Shown here piece after piece: positions 16,022 to 24,039 of a stretch of DNA of 56,627 bases (the first letter of the stretch is position 1; every line of letters begins with the position of its first letter). The DNA is taken from positions 1 through 56,627 of the forward strand of contig NZ_SPMY01000109.1 of assembly GCF_012939955.1 (NCBI RefSeq), in the 5' to 3' direction. The translations under genes were made by a program, and so were the position numbers. The notes under the pieces are model-generated. The model made no database searches. It saw only the letters and a list, made by a program, of their open reading frames with translations, and had not been told where the DNA came from. This DNA is from Candidatus Accumulibacter phosphatis. GTDB taxonomy: Bacteria; Pseudomonadota; Gammaproteobacteria; Burkholderiales; Rhodocyclaceae.

Positions 16022-16767
16022 CGTGTCACATGTCCGTTCCCAAAGCGCTCATTTAGTAACTGCAAAACATGGTTGCGTTCGACAGGATTCATTTGGTCGA
16101 AACGGCCCAGCATCCGGGAGTGACGTCGTTTCGTCGCCTCCCGCTCACGAAAGGAGGCGCCGAAAAACGAAGCGTCGTGCAACTCTGATGGCTCTTCGAA
16201 GTTCAGCCACACGCACTCCTGCCGAACACCGAAATGGGTCTTTGCCGAAAAGGTCACCAATCGCCAGTCAGCCAGCCATTCGCGATACAACTCGCTGTCA
16301 TAGCCGGAGACCATCACCATGCAAGGCAAAGCCGCCAGGATCGAAAGAAGGCGATCGTGGTCTCGATCAGAATACTCGTGACGGTAGATCTTTCCGTTGC
16401 GTCTCGTCTCTGCGAGATAGGGAGGATCCGAATAGACGAGTTCGCCACTTGAAAACGTGAAGCGTTCAAGGAAGGCAACTGCATCCCCATGCACAAGCTC
16501 GCAAGGTGTTGGGCGCTCACGGTGCCACCGTTCTATGACGGACCTATCGGCGTCGATTCCGATGTTCCGCCTTGCCGGTCGCTTGTTGCGCATGACGGCG
16601 CCACCGCCAAGATGAGACTCAATATAGATCGAGTGCGGCGGCATCAGATTGATCAACCGCTGGAAGCACTTGCCTTTTCCCCCTGGGTAACGCATAGGTT
16701 GATCATCGCCAGAACTGACGATGATGTCAACTTGATGAAAGGAAAATGTCGTCCAGCGATACGGCAA
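16018..16767 (-). CDS. dam: D12-class adenine-N6 DNA methyltransferase
   Basis: 249 residues with the class D12 order: MRYPGGKGK (about 25-33) and IESHLGGGAVM for AdoMet binding, then SDPPYL (DPPY 114-117) at the catalytic site. Dam-like enzymes methylate adenine in short duplex targets such as GATC; the specificity here cannot be read from sequence. It lacks a neighbouring restriction endonuclease and is coupled to the OGG-like glycosylase. It may protect host DNA or mark it for the glycosylase. The start could also be the internal Met at residue 25. About 240 bp upstream hold no gene. Confidence 0.82.
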   Translation of the reverse strand: MPYRWTTFSFHQVDIIVSSGDDQPMRYPGGKGKCFQRLINLMPPHSIYIESHLGGGAVMRNKRPARRNIGIDADRSVIERWHRERPTPCELVHGDAVAFLERFTFSSGELVYSDPPYLAETRRNGKIYRHEYSDRDHDRLLSILAALPCMVMVSGYDSELYREWLADWRLVTFSAKTHFGVRQECVWLNFEEPSELHDASFFGASFREREATKRRHSRMLGRFDQMNPVERNHVLQLLNERFGNGHVTR

Positions 16768-16866
16768 ACCGTCGCTTAGGAAGCCGTCGAATCAAGAAGC
16801 GTGAAACCTCGGCAACAATCAACGGCAAGCGTAGTGCCGCAGGTTATCCGCCACGCTTGACACGTC

Positions 16867-16905
16867 GCCACTCCCACGGAACCACAGGTTCCGGCTTACA
16901 ACCCC
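16867..16905. repeat. Degenerate Tn3-like terminal repeat
   Basis: The minus strand from 16905 reads GGGGTTGTAAGCCGGAACC, matching the outer part of the intact transposon's ends at 2443 and 6271. Its orientation is the same as the right end at 6271, with the outer side to the right. It may be the right end of a larger unit that once held the defence genes. A perfect 8-bp hairpin (16921-16928 with 16939-16946) follows. Confidence 0.45.
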
Positions 16906-17009
16906 AGTAACGGGTCTGGCTGGCCGCTCCAAACCATAAGCGGCCACTGACTTTTTGTGGCTTGCTGACGACAATTTGCCGTAGTGAGCAATCCACCTCC
17001 AGGCTAAGA

Positions 17010-17627
17010 TCATCCCCGCGAAAGCAACTTCAGTCCATCTGGACGCAACTCGCCGTTTGGCGAGACGTGCCGGTACAACGTCTGTCGAGTGACGCCGAGT
17101 TCCCCACACAGATCACCAACCACGGTTTCCGGCTGCCCCATCGCCGCCATAGCCAATCGCAGTTTCGCGGCGGTCATCTTGAACGGCCGCCCGCCGTTCC
17201 TGCCGCGTGCGGCGCGTGCCGAGGCAAGTCCGGCCACGGTCCGCTCGGAAATCAACTCCCGCTCGAATTCGGCCAGCGCAGCAAAAATTCCGAACACAAG
17301 CTTGCCCGCGGCGGTTGTCGTGTCGACCGCCGCACCGTGACCCGTCAGGACCTTCAATCCCACGCTACGCGCAGTCAGGTCGTGCACGGTGTTGATCAGA
17401 TGGCGCAGATCACGGCCGAGCCGATCGAGCTTCCACACGATCAGCGTGTCGCCTTCACGGAGCGCTTTCAGGCAAGCAGCCAATCCCGGTCGATCATCTC
17501 GTCTGCCTGAAGCCAGATCTTCGTAGAGATGTGAAGGACTCACCCCGACGCCGATCAATGCATCGCGCTGCAGATCGGTGGATTGGGATCCATCCGCTTT
17601 CGACACCCGCATATAGCCGATCAACAT
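17010..17627 (-). CDS. tnpR: Serine recombinase, Tn3-type resolvase
   Basis: 205 residues from ATG 17627 (MLIGYMRVSKADGSQ), with the serine nucleophile in the YMRVS motif. It has the usual YEDLASGRRDDRPGL, KLDRLGRDLRHL and EFERELISERT catalytic-domain segments, then a C-terminal helix-turn-helix with VTRQTLYRHV. It resolves cointegrates at a res site, which probably lies just upstream (17643-17740). No transposase gene follows, so it is the leftover of a truncated element. A GTG at 17642 is an alternative start. A related, broken copy lies at 37.4-38.0 kb. Confidence 0.9.
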   Translation of the reverse strand: MLIGYMRVSKADGSQSTDLQRDALIGVGVSPSHLYEDLASGRRDDRPGLAACLKALREGDTLIVWKLDRLGRDLRHLINTVHDLTARSVGLKVLTGHGAAVDTTTAAGKLVFGIFAALAEFERELISERTVAGLASARAARGRNGGRPFKMTAAKLRLAMAAMGQPETVVGDLCGELGVTRQTLYRHVSPNGELRPDGLKLLSRG

Positions 17628-17642
17628 CTCTTCACCTGTCAC

Positions 17643-17760
17643 ATATACGTTCGATTATGTGACAGCGTGAGCTTGTCATTTTCAGAAGACGACTGCACCA
17701 GTTCATTGGGCTGGCCGCCGTGTGCGCAGCGGATTTCTGACCGTCAAAGGTCAGGAGTTC
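17643..17760. promoter_or_regulatory. Putative res site of the 17.0-kb resolvase
   Basis: The region upstream of the resolvase holds short dyads (GTGACATATACG, ATTATGTGACAG). It also contains a stretch starting TTGTCATTTTCAGAAGACGA that I recall from the res region of Tn21-type elements. I did not map individual subsites. Confidence 0.45.
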
Positions 17761-17814
17761 TATGCACGAAACGCCGCGAGGGGCTGGGATTGCTCAGAAG
17801 TCCAATGCACGGCG

Positions 17815-17853
17815 CGACGAAGCCGGAACCGCCGGAAATTCCGGCGATCACCC
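17815..17853. repeat. Degenerate Tn3-type terminal repeat
   Basis: AAGCCGGAACC, GGAAATTCCG and ATCACC occur in the same order as in the transposon ends at 2443 and 6271. The stop codon of the gene ending at 17848 lies inside the repeat, just as tnpA ends inside its own repeat. This is probably the left end of the unit holding VapC, AbrB and the 19.2-kb resolvase. Confidence 0.4.
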
Positions 17854-18399
17854 GGCAAGCTGCTTGATGTGCTCGACCAGGCGGCCGAACACCTCGTTCA
17901 CGTATTCCAGCACCTTGGGTTCTGCGCCCTGCGCACGCAGCGAGTCTTTGAAGGCGTCCAGGTCGGACAGCCATTGCCGATGCAGTCGGCCCAGCTCGTC
18001 GAGCTGAGGCCGGAAGACTTGCAGGTTGCCGCTCGCACGAAATGCCTGGTAGCCGCGCTCAAGCGTGGCCGCAGTGGTCAGCAGTTGCGCTCCCATTTGC
18101 TTGTGCTGTTCGGAGAACTCGGCCATGCCGTCATAGGGCCGCGATGCCTTGTTGCGTTCGGCTTCGGACGCCTCTTCCATGATGCGGGCGTAGCGGTAGA
18201 ACCCTGGGAGCTCGCGGGACAGCGCCATGAGTTGCTGGTCGGTCGTGCCGACCCATATCCTGTGCAGGTCAGGCACGTACCCCATCATGCGATTGATGAC
18301 GGCATGGGCCTCGCTGACGCCCTGGGCGGCAAGCTGTTGCATGTGCTGGTCGATCTTCGCGGCCAGTCGGCGGAATTCGTTCATGCTCATGTCCGTCAC
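17848..18399 (-). CDS. Tn3-associated protein of unknown function
   Basis: A predicted soluble, largely helical protein of about 183 residues (MNEFRRLAAKIDQHMQQL through FGRLVEHIKQLAG). I recognise no catalytic motif. The start is a GTG at 18399 overlapping the vapC stop by 4 bp; an ATG at 18390 is also possible. It ends inside a degenerate Tn3-like repeat, and the abrB-vapC-this-gene order beside a res site and resolvase suggests a transposon accessory gene. Similar small genes often accompany toxin-antitoxin pairs in Tn3 elements. Confidence 0.6.
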   Translation of the reverse strand: MTDMSMNEFRRLAAKIDQHMQQLAAQGVSEAHAVINRMMGYVPDLHRIWVGTTDQQLMALSRELPGFYRYARIMEEASEAERNKASRPYDGMAEFSEQHKQMGAQLLTTAATLERGYQAFRASGNLQVFRPQLDELGRLHRQWLSDLDAFKDSLRAQGAEPKVLEYVNEVFGRLVEHIKQLAG

Positions 18400-18791
18400 A
18401 AAAGGCGCGTTGATTGCCCTTGAGCCGTGAGAAGTGCCACCGCCTTCTTATCGAAGGAAACGAAGGTTTCCCCGCCAAGCCAATTGCCCTCGTAGGCAAT
18501 AACGCCATCGGCAAAATCTCCGCCCGTGTCGAGCACCAGCAAGCCGGCCTCCACGGCGGGCCGGTTCACTTCCACGTTCGCAGCGGCAAGTAGTGCCCGG
18601 ATCGCGCCGGCCGCGTCGGCTTGCTGGAAGCCATATACCCGGAGCAGCACCCAAACAAATTCGCATAGGCACGGCGTTGCTACCGCGATCAACTCGGCGT
18701 CGGTCAAAACTGTCGCGGCAACGTTCGCTTGTACGGGATCGTCGCGCACAACAGCACGCACAAGGACATTGGTATCGACTGCGACCTTCAT
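18396..18791 (-). CDS. vapC: PIN-domain toxin, VapC-like
   Basis: 131 residues from ATG 18791. The acidic residues of a PIN ribonuclease are visible: AVDTNVLVR at the N terminus, LCEFVWVL, FADGVIAYEG and a late FVSFDKKAV. VapC toxins cut RNA. It overlaps the AbrB-type antitoxin gene by 4 bp (ATGA), and the pair sits next to a res site and resolvase as in Tn3 elements with built-in toxin-antitoxin genes. Confidence 0.85.
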   Translation of the reverse strand: MKVAVDTNVLVRAVVRDDPVQANVAATVLTDAELIAVATPCLCEFVWVLLRVYGFQQADAAGAIRALLAAANVEVNRPAVEAGLLVLDTGGDFADGVIAYEGNWLGGETFVSFDKKAVALLTAQGQSTRLL

Positions 18792-19039
18792 TTCTTGCCT
18801 GCCCATCCAAGCGCCGCCGCCTCGTTGATTTCTTCGATGGTGGCAACCTTCTGCGTCCTGCCCGCGAGCAGGCCGACGAAGCTGGATATCGTCCCAGCGG
18901 GCCGCGCCGCCTTGAGTACGCCCCGACCATCTGGCAGTAAGTCCAGCTCGATCTTGTCGCCTGGCCTGATGCCGAGGTGTTGCAGTACGTCCTTCCGAAA
19001 CGTCACTTGTCCCCGTGCGGTAACAGTCAATGTGGTCAT
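18788..19039 (-). CDS. AbrB/MazE-type antitoxin
   Basis: 83 residues with a swapped-hairpin DNA-binding N terminus (LTVTARGQVTFRKDVLQHLGIRPG) and a C-terminal tail that should wrap the VapC toxin. It is the first gene of the pair, transcribed from the side of the res region, and probably autoregulates there. Confidence 0.85.
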   Translation of the reverse strand: MTTLTVTARGQVTFRKDVLQHLGIRPGDKIELDLLPDGRGVLKAARPAGTISSFVGLLAGRTQKVATIEEINEAAALGWAGKK

Positions 19040-19099
19040 GGTGCTGTGCCCTCGCAATCTCGTAGGTTGACGCTTTGCAGCGTAATGCAAAAATACCTT

Positions 19100-19216
19100 A
19101 CGGTCAATGTCCGTCAAACGATCATTAGGCGGCCAAGCCGGACAGTGTCCGGCAAAACACTTGTTTAATGGGTTGTCGGACATTAAGATAGGCGGACGGA
19201 ATGACGGACAAAAGGG
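19100..19216. promoter_or_regulatory. res region between abrB-vapC and tnpR
   Basis: GCCGGACA-G-TGTCCGGC at 19137-19153 is a perfect 17-bp palindrome. Further TGTCCG/CGGACA half-sites occur at about 19108, 19175 and 19202. The region lies between the divergent antitoxin and resolvase genes, the expected place for the resolvase binding sites and for both promoters. Confidence 0.65.
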
Positions 19217-19789
19217 ATGACAATGGCACTGATCGGCTATGCGCGGGTATCGACTGCGGAACAAGACACCGCTTTGCAGACGGACGCGCTGAACAAGGCG
19301 GGCTGCGAGCGCATTTTCGAGGACACGGTTTCCGGGGCCAAGGCCGACCGTCCCGGCTTGGCTGAGGCGCTGGCCTATCTGCGCGACGGCGACGTGCTGG
19401 CCGTTTGGCGGCTGGATCGGCTCGGGCGCTCCCTGCCTCATCTGATCGATACGATAGCCGCACTGGAAGCGCGTGGCGTTGGATTCCGTTCGCTGACTGA
19501 GGCCATCGACACCACGACGCCGGGCGGGCGGCTCATCTTCCATGTGTTCGGCGCATTGGGCCAGTTCGAGCGCGACTTGATCCGCGAGCGCACCAAGGCC
19601 GGGTTGACCGCTGCCGCCGCTCGCGGGCGAAAAGGTGGACGCAAGCCGGTCGTTACCGCCGACAAGTTGCAGCGGGCACAGGATCACATCGCCAACGGGC
19701 TGAACGTCCGCGAGGCTGCAACGCGGCTCAAGGTGAGCAAGACGGCGCTGTATGCCGCCCTGCAATCGGCCAGTGCAGCCGACTCCTGA
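19217..19789 (+). CDS. tnpR: Serine recombinase, Tn3-type resolvase
   Basis: 190 residues with IGYARVSTAEQDTALQTDAL (Ser nucleophile), KLDRLGR-like RLDRLGRSLPHLIDT, DTTTPGGRLIFHVFGALGQFERDLIRERT and a C-terminal HTH (VREAATRLKVSKTALYAAL). It differs from the resolvase at 17.0 kb. Its res region is directly upstream. No tnpA accompanies it, so the element is incomplete; the next genes belong to another toxin-antitoxin pair and to transposase debris. Confidence 0.92.
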   Translation: MTMALIGYARVSTAEQDTALQTDALNKAGCERIFEDTVSGAKADRPGLAEALAYLRDGDVLAVWRLDRLGRSLPHLIDTIAALEARGVGFRSLTEAIDTTTPGGRLIFHVFGALGQFERDLIRERTKAGLTAAAARGRKGGRKPVVTADKLQRAQDHIANGLNVREAATRLKVSKTALYAALQSASAADS

Positions 19790-19995
19790 CTGGCTCCTTC
19801 TTCCGCTCAACCGCCGACAGGCCGTTGGTGAACCCGGACTGCAGCTCCGGCAGAAACAGCACAGCCAGTTCCCCAAGCAGGCTCAGCACCTTCGATTCGA
19901 TCAGGTCGATGGTGGTGGCCGCCGCCTCCAGCATCTGCAACTGCGCCTCAGACCCCAACGTCAAAAGCATCGCTGCCAATGTTACGCGTCCAGCC

Positions 19996-20361
19996 TCAGC
20001 TACTGGAAAGGCGCATTTCGAGTTGGACATCCCGGTACGGGACTTCAGGTCGGACAGCGCCCCTCACCCCTTTGTGCAGGCGGACAAGACCATAGCGCTC
20101 CATTGTCCGCAGGGTGCGAGACAGGTTGCCTGCCGTGCGCCCGGTGGTTGAAGCCAGGGCGTTGAGCGACTCTGGCCGCGTATCGACAATGACGCCCAGC
20201 AGCGTGCGGTTGCGATTAGACAGCAGCTTAGCGAAGCTTTCCGGCGAGGTGAACCAGACCGTCGGATCTCCTGCCTTGGGCTTCAGTGCGCCCTTGGCGA
20301 TAGCCATGGTGCGTGCCTTCATATCCTCATACGAGGCAATGCCAACTTTCAGCGTTTTCAT
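19996..20361 (-). CDS. TumA-like antitoxin with winged HTH
   Basis: A 121-residue protein beginning MKTLKVGIASYEDMKARTMA. The middle shows an HVO_A0114-type MarR-like helix-turn-helix (TGRTAGNLSRTLRTMERYGLV). It overlaps the toxin gene by 4 bp, toxin first, on the minus strand, and should neutralise the toxin and repress the pair. The palindrome at 20710-20730 upstream of the toxin is its best operator. Confidence 0.72.
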   Translation of the reverse strand: MKTLKVGIASYEDMKARTMAIAKGALKPKAGDPTVWFTSPESFAKLLSNRNRTLLGVIVDTRPESLNALASTTGRTAGNLSRTLRTMERYGLVRLHKGVRGAVRPEVPYRDVQLEMRLSSS

Positions 20362-20708
20362 AACCAGACTCCTTTTTCGCGCATAACGGCCTCGACTTCT
20401 GACCAGAAATCCGCGACGAGTGAGGGGGCGTCGCGATATGCGTAGGGCTTGACCGTTCGCAAGCGGCGCTTGTGGTCATGCTCGGCGCGGCGCTTTCCTT
20501 CAACCTGGTGGGCGTTATCGAACCCGACCAGGCGCGTGCCGTCCGGCGCGTGCATGGGCATCGCGTAGTCCAGACCGTGCGGTTTCTGCGCGGTCACAGG
20601 CACTTGATGAACGACGAAGCGCACCCAATAGCCTGCGGCATCAATCACCAGCACCTGGCCATGCAGGTCTAAGAGGTTGTCGAGTGAGGTATCGCGCGAC
20701 GGCATCAT
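20358..20708 (-). CDS. TumE-like toxin (DUF6516 family)
   Basis: A 116-residue basic protein with HGLDYAMPMHAPDGTRLVGFDNAH and a Lys/Arg-rich HDHKRRLRTV segment, resembling the TumE toxin family. Two adjacent Met codons (20708, 20705) could be the start. Its 3' end overlaps the HTH antitoxin gene by 4 bp. The biochemical target of this family is not evident from sequence. Confidence 0.65.
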   Translation of the reverse strand: MMPSRDTSLDNLLDLHGQVLVIDAAGYWVRFVVHQVPVTAQKPHGLDYAMPMHAPDGTRLVGFDNAHQVEGKRRAEHDHKRRLRTVKPYAYRDAPSLVADFWSEVEAVMREKGVWL

Positions 20709-20709
20709 T

Positions 20710-20730
20710 TATCAGTATCACATACTGATA
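20710..20730. promoter_or_regulatory. Palindromic operator upstream of the TumE-like gene
   Basis: TATCAGTA and TACTGATA are perfect 8-bp arms around 5 bp, directly before the toxin start, in an AT-rich stretch. Autorepression by the HTH antitoxin is the likely use. Confidence 0.6.
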
Positions 20731-20995
20731 ATCAACACAAGCGTTTCGGCAAAAGTCATTGTGGTCGCACCGCCTCGCGCTTGATCATCGTTGCTATCAA
20801 CGCGGTTGCTTTCGTGTTTCAACCTTCGCCAGGGCTTCACCGCGCATGGTGTACGGCTGCGCCCAGCCCTAGTTCGCCACGGCACAAGTTCAAGGCTGTG
20901 CCTTCAACCCGTGCCCAAGACTCTAATAATTTCGTTCTTCTATATTCAGGTGATGCCTGCGTCGCTACACCTATTAAGGAACAGCAAATGCTTAT
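20731..20995. other. Gene-poor stretch with GC-rich hairpin repeat
   Basis: No credible gene. It contains a degenerate member of a repeat (around 20818-20930, with AAGGCTGTGCCTTCAACCCG) that recurs at about 21778-21880 and 31090-31200. Confidence 0.45.
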
Positions 20996-20999
20996 GTGG

Positions 21000-21535
21000 C
21001 CTCAAATTGGAGCTTCGCTCCCACTGGGCCAGTAGGCCGGGTAACCTCGGTCGAGTACCAGGATGTCATTGGAACGGAGCTTGCCGAGGTGTTCGAAGAG
21101 CATCTGACGCTCGCCGGTGTTGGGGGGAATAGAGCTTGGCAGCCAGGGTCATTTCGATACCGGGCAGATAGAGCGCGAAGCCAATGGCGTCGACTATGTG
21201 GCGGACGAATCGCTTGCCGTCACGGGTCTTCCCGAAGAGGGTCAAGCGCAGGACTGTGGCATCACCGGCGACGACGCGCAGGCCGTACCAGAGGGGAAAG
21301 CCGAACTGCGCATCGACCAAGGCCAGGAAATGATCGTTGAGGACCTCAAAGGCTGCGACCGACACCTGCATTCGGGCTTTGGCAAAGGCCTGCGCCGAGA
21401 CTTCTCGCATCAGATCGGCGCGGTTGGCCAGGTTGGCAAAGAACGCGTCCAGTTCAGACTGCACTTTGGAGGTGTATCCGCCGAGCAGGCAGGCGATCAG
21501 GCGGGGGAAACTGAGGACACCTGTTCGTGAGAACG
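21000..21535 (-). pseudogene. IS4-family transposase fragment
   Basis: The minus strand encodes RTGVLSFPRLIACLLGG, SELDAFFANLANRADLMRE and VAGDATVLRLTLFGKTRDG (first catalytic Asp of a DDE transposase), ending KLYSPQHRR in the main frame. LDRGYPAYWPSG, the second Asp region, follows only in another frame, so there is a frameshift near 21120. The 5' and 3' ends of the gene are missing. This is decayed IS DNA. Confidence 0.75.
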
Positions 21536-21955
21536 CTTTTTTCTGTCAGACGCGACTTGACGAAAAAAAGCGTGAGAAAAAAAGGAAGTTAGAAAAATGA
21601 GTTAACGACGTTGACATAAAGATCGCTGCATATAAAATTTTACATCCGTATCAATGGGATACGGATTCTGCCGGGAGCCTTCCAGGCGCGCAACCCGTTT
21701 CTTTGTTTGCTGGTCGAATTATGACAATGGCGCGCTAGGTTGGGAGCATTGCCTATCTGCCCGGTCGCGCCGTTTGACCAGCGGCGGCAGCTTCACTCCC
21801 GCCGGGGCCGCGCTCTCGCTTCGCTGGAGCGCGGCGAAAACCACGGCGCAGGCTTTGCCTTCAATCCGCGCCGCAGCCGTACAAGTGCGCGGGGAAGTAT
21901 TGACGCTTATACACTTGTTATGATACAAACAGCATTGTTATAGCGCAATCACACA
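21536..21955. other. Spacer with conserved GC-rich hairpin repeat
   Basis: No gene seen. Around 21778-21880 it holds GGCGGCAGC, CTCCCGCCGG, GGCCGCGC and TTTGCCTTCAATCCGCG, in the same order as at 31090-31200. An AT-rich stretch from about 21900 leads to the parA operon, so its promoter should lie here. Confidence 0.5.
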
Positions 21956-21988
21956 ATGTCACACTACCACAACAAAGAGGCTACAACC

Positions 21989-22651
21989 ATGCTCACCCTA
22001 GCGTTAGTCAGCCAAAAAGGCGGTTGCGGCAAAACAACCCTCGCCGTTCATTTGGCCGCATATGCTCGACAACAAGGCTTGCACCCTGCCATTGTCGATT
22101 TAGACCAGCAGGCGAGCGCCTACAAGTGGAATGCCCGTCGTGCAGAAGGCAACGAGCTAAGCCCGAAGCTCGACGCGACGAAAGCGACCGCCGACAATCT
22201 GGAACACCTCAAGAATCTCGGCATCGAAAACGGGATTGACCTGCTCATCCTTGACACAGCCCCCCACGCCAACAGGGAAGCAGCCTTGGCCGCGCAAAGC
22301 GCGGACGCCGTTCTCATCCCATGTCGCCCAGCCACTTTTGACCTTGATGCGATGGTTTCCACTTTGGTCATTGTCAGAGCCACCGGAAAACCTGCCGCAA
22401 TCGTTCTCAACGCAGCAAGACGTGGCAAGCGCAAGGTCGCTGAAGCGCGGGAAGCCTTGGAAAGCATCGGGGCAACCGTGCTTCAAACCGTCGTCCATGA
22501 TTGGGTGGCGCTTGAGGATGCCTTGGTCGATGGTCGCGCCGTGCACGAGTACGACCCGCAAGGCAAGGCTGCCGAAGAAGTTGCATTGTTATATCGTGAT
22601 GTCACAATGTTGCTTGCAACCACGAAGCAGAAAGAGAGAGCCACTGTATGA
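21989..22651 (+). CDS. parA: ParA-family partition ATPase, second replicon
   Basis: 220 residues from ATG 21989, which puts the deviant Walker A (SQKGGCGKTTLAVH) at the very N terminus; an in-frame ATG at 21956 is less likely. LLILDTAPHAN is Walker B. It resembles the ParA at 1.6-2.3 kb in size and motifs, but its sequence and base composition differ (lower GC). It leads a plus-strand operon with a small DNA-binding protein and a TrfA-like initiator, overlapping the former by 4 bp. Confidence 0.9.
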   Translation: MLTLALVSQKGGCGKTTLAVHLAAYARQQGLHPAIVDLDQQASAYKWNARRAEGNELSPKLDATKATADNLEHLKNLGIENGIDLLILDTAPHANREAALAAQSADAVLIPCRPATFDLDAMVSTLVIVRATGKPAAIVLNAARRGKRKVAEAREALESIGATVLQTVVHDWVALEDALVDGRAVHEYDPQGKAAEEVALLYRDVTMLLATTKQKERATV

Positions 22652-22914
22652 CCCAGCCACGCCAAAAAATGAACATCGCCGGAGCCGGAGCCTTCACCGA
22701 AGCCGCCAAGGCCGTCAATCCAAAGCCAACCGACCCGAAGACCAAAACCCCAGCGACCAGAACGGGCAGGGTAGCCTTACCGTTTTGGGTTCCATCGGCA
22801 GCACGTCAGCAACTAAAACACACTATCACCGACCTTCACTTGACCGCCCAAGAGGCATTGACTGAGGCCCTCAATGAGTGGTTTATAAAGCACGGCAAGC
22901 CGCCTATTGCTTAA
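22648..22914 (+). CDS. Small partition/regulatory protein partner of ParA
   Basis: 88 residues with a Pro/Thr/Lys-rich N-terminal half and a C-terminal part (RVALPFWVPSAARQQLKHTI, then a Leu/Ala-rich helix) that fits a ribbon-helix-helix fold. Its position between parA and the initiator gene matches the protein at 1.3-1.6 kb. No closer identification is possible from sequence alone. Confidence 0.55.
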   Translation: MTQPRQKMNIAGAGAFTEAAKAVNPKPTDPKTKTPATRTGRVALPFWVPSAARQQLKHTITDLHLTAQEALTEALNEWFIKHGKPPIA

Positions 22915-22930
22915 GCGAAGGAGGGAAAGC

Positions 22931-23758
22931 ATGACCGAACCGCAACCAGACCAACTCTTCGCAAGCATTGAACGCTTGAGGGAAACCGCACGACAGCGCG
23001 AGCGAGCCGAACTAATTCAGCTTCCGCTCTGGCCCGAGGCCAAGCGCGGCACCCCGAACAGTTTCATCCGGTCAGCCCTGTTTTCCGCCATCCACAGTAA
23101 AGACCGAACTTACATTGACGGTGCCACCCTCTATAGCCAACAGGGAATCACCATCAAATATACCGGACAGCAACTCAACCAAGAGGATTTAACCTTATGG
23201 GAAAACTTGGTTCATTTGGCAAAGGCACACCCGCTAGGAAATGTTTGCGCATTCACGGCGCACAGCCTTCTCAAACTTCTTGGCTTAAACACCGGTGGCG
23301 ATGAACACCAGCGCTTACACAAAGGGATAACCAGGCTCAATGCCTGTTCCGTGCAAATCACGCATGAAGGAAAAACATACTTTGGCGCACTGATAAAAGC
23401 AGGCATCAAAGACGAATTAACAAGCCATTACTCCATTGAGCTAAACCGCGAATTGATGCGCCTCTACGGGGAAACACAATGGACTGCCATAGACTGGCAG
23501 CAGCGGCTAGAACTGCGGCGAAAACCTCTAGCGCAAGCCCTCCATGCCTACTACAGCAGCCACCGGACACCGTACCCCATCAAGCTGGCGACTTTGCAAC
23601 GACTAACGGGAAGCCGGACGGCAAGGACGTTTGAATTCAAGAGGCTTTGCCGCGCCGCTTTAGACGAATTGGTAAAAATAGCTTTCCTACACGGCTACAG
23701 CATCGAAGGCGACACCGTGACAGTAAAACGGGCGGCCGCCTTGCCACGCCACGAGTAG
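22931..23758 (+). CDS. trfA: TrfA-like plasmid replication initiator
   Basis: 275 residues from ATG 22931, with a strong AGGAGGG ribosome site (an ATG at 22907 overlaps the previous gene). Diagnostic TrfA-type stretches include LPLWPEAKRGTPNSFIRSALF, the DGATLYSQQGITIKYTG segment and LLKLLGLNTGGDEHQRLHK. It binds iterons to start replication. Five iterons begin at its stop codon and a sixth lies further on. This is a different initiator type from the RepA at 0.2-1.3 kb, so the window joins two replicons. Confidence 0.88.
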   Translation: MTEPQPDQLFASIERLRETARQRERAELIQLPLWPEAKRGTPNSFIRSALFSAIHSKDRTYIDGATLYSQQGITIKYTGQQLNQEDLTLWENLVHLAKAHPLGNVCAFTAHSLLKLLGLNTGGDEHQRLHKGITRLNACSVQITHEGKTYFGALIKAGIKDELTSHYSIELNRELMRLYGETQWTAIDWQQRLELRRKPLAQALHAYYSSHRTPYPIKLATLQRLTGSRTARTFEFKRLCRAALDELVKIAFLHGYSIEGDTVTVKRAAALPRHE

Positions 23759-23990
23759 GCACGGGGTTCGACACATGTCGACACGGGGGTTCGACACATG
23801 CCGGCACGGGGTTCGACACATAAGGCACGGGGTTCGACACATGCAAGGCACGGGGTTCGACACATAACTTTTGTTGTTAGTAAGTGTATTTATCTATTTA
23901 TAATCAACCACTTATTGTAACCAATCCTCTTGGTCTAATCTTTCTTTAATCTTTTTCTAATAAAAGAAAGCGCCACGGGGTTCGACACAT
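23758..23990. repeat. Iteron array and AT-rich region, probable oriV
   Basis: Five near-identical direct copies of the core CACGGGGTTCGACACAT begin at about 23760, 23782, 23805, 23826 and 23848, spaced 21-23 bp. An AT-rich stretch of roughly 100 bp follows, then a sixth copy at about 23974-23990. The array starts at the stop of the TrfA-like gene. Unlike a CRISPR, there are no unique spacers; the gaps are a few bases. This is a good oriV candidate. Confidence 0.85.
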
Positions 23991-24039
23991 GCCAGCCAAC
24001 CACAACACACGTGCTCCACGGACAAACTTCACACTTCAC

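Noticed and set aside
23758..23990. Regular short direct repeats that might be a CRISPR array
   Set aside because: Gaps are only a few bases and the repeats are 17-20 bp; no unique spacers or cas genes. They are plasmid iterons.
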